A stretch of DNA of 8,880 nt from Pseudomonadota bacterium (GTDB taxonomy: Bacteria > Pseudomonadota > Gammaproteobacteria > Steroidobacterales > Steroidobacteraceae). The position numbers and the translations under genes are program-made. The notes beneath the pieces were generated by a model. It saw nothing but the letters and a program-made list of their open reading frames with translations. It did not search any database and had not been told where the DNA came from. The DNA lies in the NCBI GenBank assembly GCA_018241455.1, contig JAFEDW010000069.1:1-8880 (forward strand). The letters are read 5' to 3'. Of the stretch, positions 4,963 through 8,880 are shown piece by piece (within the stretch, counting starts at the first letter, position 1; each line of letters starts with the position of its first letter).

Positions 4963-7196
4963 TGCGCGCGGTGCGTTCGCGGTGGCGTGGCTGGCTGTTG
5001 CGGTTCGTACTGCCGGTCGCGGTGGCGGTGTCGCTTATCGCGGTCGCGGGCGTGCCGCTGCTCGATCGCATGCTGTCCGGCTGGTTTCGCGGCGACGTGC
5101 AGCTGCGCGCGCACTTGCTGATGAATTCGATGCAGGCGCCGCTGGCCGAGCTGGTGGCGCGCCACGATCTCGTGCAAGGCGAGGCCTACCTCAATCGCGT
5201 CGCCGCCGACGAACGCCTGCTCGGCATCGAGGTGTGTGATTCCGCCGGGCACGAGCTGATGAAATCCTCGTCCTGGCCGAAGCTCGTGCCCTGCGCCTCC
5301 GCGTCGGCCAGCCCGGAAACCACGCAGGTGCAGCCCGACGGCCACGCGGCGCTGGATATTTCGAGCTTCGCCGTCGATACGCCGGCTTCCGGGCGCCTGT
5401 GGGTAAGCCTGGCTCACGACCTTTCGTTCATCGACCGCCGGCAGAGCATTGCACGCCGCTACCTGATCGCCTTCGTGCTGGTGCTGGTCAGTGCGCTGGC
5501 GCTGCTCGCGGCGCTGGTGGTGCGTGTCGTCGTCGGCCGCTGGGTGCGACTGCTGATTGGCGACATCCGCAATCGGCGGTTCGTCGACGACGCGGCCTCG
5601 CCGTCGCTGGTGCTGCCGCTGCTTAGCCGCATCCGCCAGACGCTGCGCGAGGTCGAGGCGCAGCAGCGGCTGGAGATCGACTATCGCGAGAACTGGACCC
5701 CGCAGGCGCTGCAACACCTGGCGCGCGAGTACCTCGAGGACACACCAATCCTGGTCGTGTCCAACCGCGAGCCATACATTCATAATCGGGCCGCGGACGG
5801 CAGCATACAACTGCAGTTGCCGGCCAGCGGCATGGTTACCGCGCTCGAGCCGGTCGTACGCGCCTGCCACGGTACCTGGATCGCGCACGGCAGCGGCACA
5901 GCCGACCGCGAGACCGTCGATGCGCATGATCGGTTGGCCGTGCCGCCCGATGAACCCGCGTACACGTTGCGCCGCGTCTGGCTGTCCGACGAAGAGGAAG
6001 CGGGTTACTACTACGGTTTCTCGAACGAGGGGCTGTGGCCGCTGTGCCACCAGGCCTACGTGCGTCCGGCGTTCCGCGAGCAGGACTGGATCGAATACCA
6101 GCGCGTCAACCGCCGTTTCGCCGAGGTGGTCGAGGCCGAAGCGCGCGGCTCGCAGCCGGTCGTGCTGCTGCAGGATTTCCACCTTGCGTTGCTCCCGGCT
6201 TACCTGCGCGAGCGGCTGCGCCGCGCCACGATCGCGCATTTCTGGCACGTCCCCTGGCCGAATGCCGAGACGTTCGGCGTCTGTCCGTGGAAACAGGAGC
6301 TGCTGCACAGCCTGCTGGCGACCGACGTGCTCGGTTTCCATACGCGCTATCACTGCCTGAATTTCCTGGACTCGGTGGACCGTTACGTCGAGTGCCAGAT
6401 CGATCGCGAACAGATGACGGTGACGTTGCGTGGCCACGTGTGCAAGGTCACGCCGTATCCGATCTCGATCGAATGGCCGCCGCGCTGGCTCGCCGGCTTG
6501 CCGGCCGCGGATGCCGCACGCGAGGCGATCCGGAAACGCTACGGCCTCGGCAAGGACGTGCGCATCGGCATCGGCGTGGAGCGCTGGGATTTCACCAAGG
6601 GCATCATCGAGCGGGTGCAGGCGCTCGAGCGGTTGCTGGAACGGCATCGCGAATGGCGCGGCCGCGTGACGCTGCTGCAGGTGGCGGCGCCATCGCGGTC
6701 GCGGCTGCCGGCCTACCAGGCCCTGCAACAGCAGACCATTGCGTCGGTCGAACACGTCAACCAGCGCTTCGGCACCGCTGACTGGCAGCCGGTCGTGCTG
6801 ATCGCCGAGCACCAGGAACCGAAGATGGTGTATACGCTGTATCGCGCCGCGGATTTCTGCGTCGTCAACAGCCTGCACGACGGCATGAACCTCGTCGCGA
6901 AGGAATTCGTCGCGGCGCGCGACGATCTCGACGGCGTGCTGATCCTCAGCACCTTTGCCGGCGCTTCGCGGGAACTGCTCGAGGCCTTGCCCGTCAATCC
7001 GTTCGACGTGGGCGAGACCGCCGATGCGATCGTGGCGGCGTTGCAGATGGGCCGGGCCGAACGCCTCGAGCGCATGCGACTGATGCGCCGCACGATCAAG
7101 GGTCACAATGTCTATCGGTGGGCCGGCCGCATGCTGACCGACGTCGTGCAGATCCGCCAGCGCCAGACGCTGCGCGCGCTGCGGGCCGCGAGCTGA
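4962..7196 (+). CDS. otsA: Membrane-anchored trehalose-6-phosphate synthase (GT20) with N-terminal sensor-like domain
   Basis: Makes trehalose 6-phosphate from a nucleotide-activated glucose (classically UDP-glucose) and glucose 6-phosphate. At 744 residues it is about 270 longer than E. coli OtsA (474). Residues 11-33 and 167-191 are membrane segments around about 130 residues (34-163), probably periplasmic, with two cysteines (C92, C111); a linker (192-260), possibly HAMP-like, leads to the GT20 domain (261-735). GT20 landmarks: ILVVSNREP (263-271), QDFH with D405, FWHVPWP with H429, GVERWDFTKG with R541 and K546, and HDGMNLVAKE (639-648) with D640 and E648, all aligning with E. coli OtsA catalytic or phosphate-binding residues. 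HGSG (309-312) replaces the E. coli GWSG loop, and HDGMN replaces RDGMN. The start is fixed by GGAGGT at 4948. The enzyme is thus probably tethered to the inner membrane with its active domain in the cytoplasm; signal sensing by the N-terminal part is inference. Confidence 0.93.
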   Translation: MRAVRSRWRGWLLRFVLPVAVAVSLIAVAGVPLLDRMLSGWFRGDVQLRAHLLMNSMQAPLAELVARHDLVQGEAYLNRVAADERLLGIEVCDSAGHELMKSSSWPKLVPCASASASPETTQVQPDGHAALDISSFAVDTPASGRLWVSLAHDLSFIDRRQSIARRYLIAFVLVLVSALALLAALVVRVVVGRWVRLLIGDIRNRRFVDDAASPSLVLPLLSRIRQTLREVEAQQRLEIDYRENWTPQALQHLAREYLEDTPILVVSNREPYIHNRAADGSIQLQLPASGMVTALEPVVRACHGTWIAHGSGTADRETVDAHDRLAVPPDEPAYTLRRVWLSDEEEAGYYYGFSNEGLWPLCHQAYVRPAFREQDWIEYQRVNRRFAEVVEAEARGSQPVVLLQDFHLALLPAYLRERLRRATIAHFWHVPWPNAETFGVCPWKQELLHSLLATDVLGFHTRYHCLNFLDSVDRYVECQIDREQMTVTLRGHVCKVTPYPISIEWPPRWLAGLPAADAAREAIRKRYGLGKDVRIGIGVERWDFTKGIIERVQALERLLERHREWRGRVTLLQVAAPSRSRLPAYQALQQQTIASVEHVNQRFGTADWQPVVLIAEHQEPKMVYTLYRAADFCVVNSLHDGMNLVAKEFVAARDDLDGVLILSTFAGASRELLEALPVNPFDVGETADAIVAALQMGRAERLERMRLMRRTIKGHNVYRWAGRMLTDVVQIRQRQTLRALRAAS

Positions 7197-7200
7197 GGAA
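7195..7200 (+). promoter_or_regulatory. Ribosome binding site of the exported-protein gene
   Basis: GAGGAA overlaps the otsA stop codon and lies seven bases before ATG 7208. This selects 7208 over the ATG at 7203, which meets a TGA two codons later. Confidence 0.7.
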
Positions 7201-7207
7201 CCATGAC

Positions 7208-8880
7208 ATGATCCGCGCAACAGTCCTGGCAACGTCTGCCGCCATTTTGGCCTGCACCCAGGCCGCGCTCGCAGGCGGCGTCGCCTTCGATCTCGCCGGG
7301 CCGAAGCTGGCGGTCACCGTCAGCCGCGGCAATGTGTCGTTGCCGATCGACGAAGTGCCGAGCCTGGCCGAGCACGACGTGCTCAAGGTGCAGCCGGACC
7401 TGCCCGCGGACCAGTCCACGCACTTCGTGCTCGTGCTCGCGTTCCTGCGCGGTTCGACCAATCCGCCGCCGCGGGACTGGTTCCATGCCTGCCAGGCCTG
7501 GCAAGCCCCCTGTGCGCGATCGGGATTGACGGTCGAAGTACCGGTCGGCGCGCAGCAGGCGCTCGTGCTGCTCGCCCCGTCGACGCCGGGCGACGTGCGC
7601 ACGATGATCGATGCGGTCACCGGGCGGCCGGGCGCGTTCGTGCGCGCCGCGCAGATCCTGCGCCAGGCCGGGCTGGAACGTTCGCGTCTCGACACTTACC
7701 TTGCCGCGCTTGCGGCCATGGATGAGGGCCAACGCGCCCGGCTGGCCGACACGACGCGGTTGTTGGCACGCAGCCTCGTGCTGAAAGTGGACAGCGGTTG
7801 CCTCGATGATGCACCGGAGTCGCAGGTTTCCTGCCTGATGCGCGGGCAGGACAGCCTGGTGCTGAACGACGGCCACAGCGCCTCGTTGGTCGACAACCTC
7901 ACCTCGGGTCCATCGGCCGACCTCGCGCTGGTCGCCGCGAATACGCCGGCGCTGGGTGGCGGCTACTACGGCCCGTACGTGGCTTCGCTGCTCAATGTCG
8001 GCAAGCTCGTCAGCCACATGCGCAGCGTGCAATTCCAGTACCTGCCCGCAGTGGCCGACGCACATGAAGACCGGTTGGCGTTGACGCTGAACAGCCCACC
8101 TTCGTTCCACGAGCCCTACTCGGTGCTCGTGGCGGCGCTCCCCGCGGTCACGCAGCCACAACCGCCGCCGATGCGCGCCGCTGCGCCGCAGATGCGTTAC
8201 TGCGCCGACCGCGACCCGCTCGTGTTCGCGGTCGAGGGCGCGCCGCTGGCTTTTTCCACGCGCTACCTGCACGACGTGCGATTGCTCATCGAGCGGGACG
8301 GCAGCACGCAGGCCATCGCGGCACGGGCTGACGCGGCGCGCGGCGGCTTCGTGGCCGCGCGGTTGCCGCCCGCCGCCGCAGGTGAAACCGATGGCGTGTT
8401 GCACGCGCGCCTGCACGGCCAGTGGGGATTCGATGAATTCAGCGGCCCGCGGTTCGATCTCGTCACGGCGCAGCAGGCGAGTGGCTGGACCCTGGCAGCG
8501 GACGACGGACTCATCGCCGGACGCGACAACATCGCGCACCTGAAAGGCGCCGCGAGCGATTGCATCGCCTCGATCACCGCCACGGATCCCGCCGGTGCAG
8601 CACTGCCGCTGCAGTGGACGGCCACCGCGGACGATGCGATCGAACTTCACCTGTCGTTGCAGCATGCGCGTACCGGGAACCTCAGCCTGCGCGTGACGCG
8701 GTTCGGTGTCGCGCAGCCGCTGACGCTCGACCTGCCGGTCTCGCAGGATGTCATCCGCGTGCGCTCGATTGCGTTCAGCCCGGCCGATGCCGCGGCGGTC
8801 GTGCGCGGCGCGCACCTGGAGCAGATCCGCTCGCTGCAGATCGACCGCCAGGAATTCGCGCCCGCCGCGTTGTTGCATCC
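7208..8880 (+). CDS. Exported protein of unknown function (C terminus beyond window)
   Basis: I do not recognise the family. The frame is open from ATG 7208 to the right edge (557 complete codons, no stop). Residues 1-22 are a Sec signal peptide: an arginine at position 3, a hydrophobic core (VLATSAAILA) and an ALA cleavage site before GG. C16 does not sit in a good lipobox, so a lipoprotein is unlikely. The mature part has an N-terminal beta-rich region (about 24-125), a helical stretch (about 140-190), a proline-rich linker (311-328) and a C-terminal beta-rich region that may consist of Ig-like sandwich domains. Cysteines occur as C95/C102, C198/C209 and C332/C452, compatible with periplasmic disulfides. 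It follows otsA by 11 bases with its own ribosome site and matches its neighbours in base composition, so it belongs to the trehalose operon. No enzyme motif was seen; a structural or binding role in the envelope is a guess. Confidence 0.85.
   Translation, partial: MIRATVLATSAAILACTQAALAGGVAFDLAGPKLAVTVSRGNVSLPIDEVPSLAEHDVLKVQPDLPADQSTHFVLVLAFLRGSTNPPPRDWFHACQAWQAPCARSGLTVEVPVGAQQALVLLAPSTPGDVRTMIDAVTGRPGAFVRAAQILRQAGLERSRLDTYLAALAAMDEGQRARLADTTRLLARSLVLKVDSGCLDDAPESQVSCLMRGQDSLVLNDGHSASLVDNLTSGPSADLALVAANTPALGGGYYGPYVASLLNVGKLVSHMRSVQFQYLPAVADAHEDRLALTLNSPPSFHEPYSVLVAALPAVTQPQPPPMRAAAPQMRYCADRDPLVFAVEGAPLAFSTRYLHDVRLLIERDGSTQAIAARADAARGGFVAARLPPAAAGETDGVLHARLHGQWGFDEFSGPRFDLVTAQQASGWTLAADDGLIAGRDNIAHLKGAASDCIASITATDPAGAALPLQWTATADDAIELHLSLQHARTGNLSLRVTRFGVAQPLTLDLPVSQDVIRVRSIAFSPADAAAVVRGAHLEQIRSLQIDRQEFAPAALLH

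Noticed and set aside
7203..7208. ATG at 7203 as start of the exported-protein gene
   Set aside because: It reads ATG ACA TGA and stops at once; ATG 7208 has correct Shine-Dalgarno spacing and opens into a signal peptide.
4863..7232. Open frame of 789 codons antisense to otsA
   Set aside because: The plus strand encodes an unmistakable GT20 enzyme; the antisense reading has no motif or ribosome site and is a codon-bias shadow.
7253..7258. Lipoprotein signal at C16 of the exported protein
   Set aside because: The preceding residues (I-L-A) put leucine at the -2 position, which is poor for a lipobox, and a good signal peptidase I site (ALA) lies just after it.
7112..8878. Long open frame of 588 codons on the minus strand
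   Set aside because: It lies antisense to the exported-protein gene, which has a signal peptide, a ribosome site and operon context. The antisense product is rich in R, H, Q and A with no recognisable domain, as expected from GC-rich codon bias.

Overview
The window is GC-rich, densely packed bacterial chromosome with no mobile element, RNA gene, CRISPR array or phage signature. Codon use, the ATGA/TAATG gene junctions and the otsB / GH15 / otsA gene content suggest a gammaproteobacterium of the Xanthomonadales type (Xanthomonadaceae or Rhodanobacteraceae). This placement is inference from gene content and not from a marker gene.

Layout: two transcription units diverge from an AT-rich regulatory island at about 1480-1530. 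Leftward (minus strand) are a MarR-family regulator (869-1408) and, 36 bases further on, a ClC-type chloride channel/antiporter that runs off the left edge (832 to 1). Rightward (plus strand) is a five-gene run: trehalose-6-phosphate phosphatase OtsB (1527-2285), a GH15 glycoside hydrolase (2282-4081), an MscS-type mechanosensitive channel (4084-4962), a membrane-anchored trehalose-6-phosphate synthase OtsA (4962-7196), and a long exported protein of unknown function (7208 to beyond the right edge). Junctions are a 4-base overlap, a 2-base gap, a 1-base overlap and an 11-base gap, so this is almost certainly one operon.

How they fit together: OtsA makes trehalose 6-phosphate from a sugar nucleotide and glucose 6-phosphate, and OtsB removes the phosphate to give the osmoprotectant trehalose. 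The GH15 enzyme probably hydrolyses trehalose or a related alpha-glucoside. MscS releases solutes on hypo-osmotic shock. The operon therefore seems to combine making, breaking down and venting an osmolyte. The most unusual element is OtsA: about 260 residues precede the GT20 domain, forming two membrane segments around a roughly 130-residue, probably periplasmic region, laid out like a sensor kinase input module. This suggests a trehalose synthase whose activity or location responds to an envelope signal. Its GT20 domain also departs from E. coli OtsA in the N-terminal loop (HGSG in place of GWSG). The last gene, an exported cysteine-containing protein in the same operon, is a candidate extracytoplasmic partner.

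The divergent promoters overlap, and an imperfect palindrome (AGTTG-N8-CAACT) lies across both, so MarR could control both its own operon and the trehalose operon.
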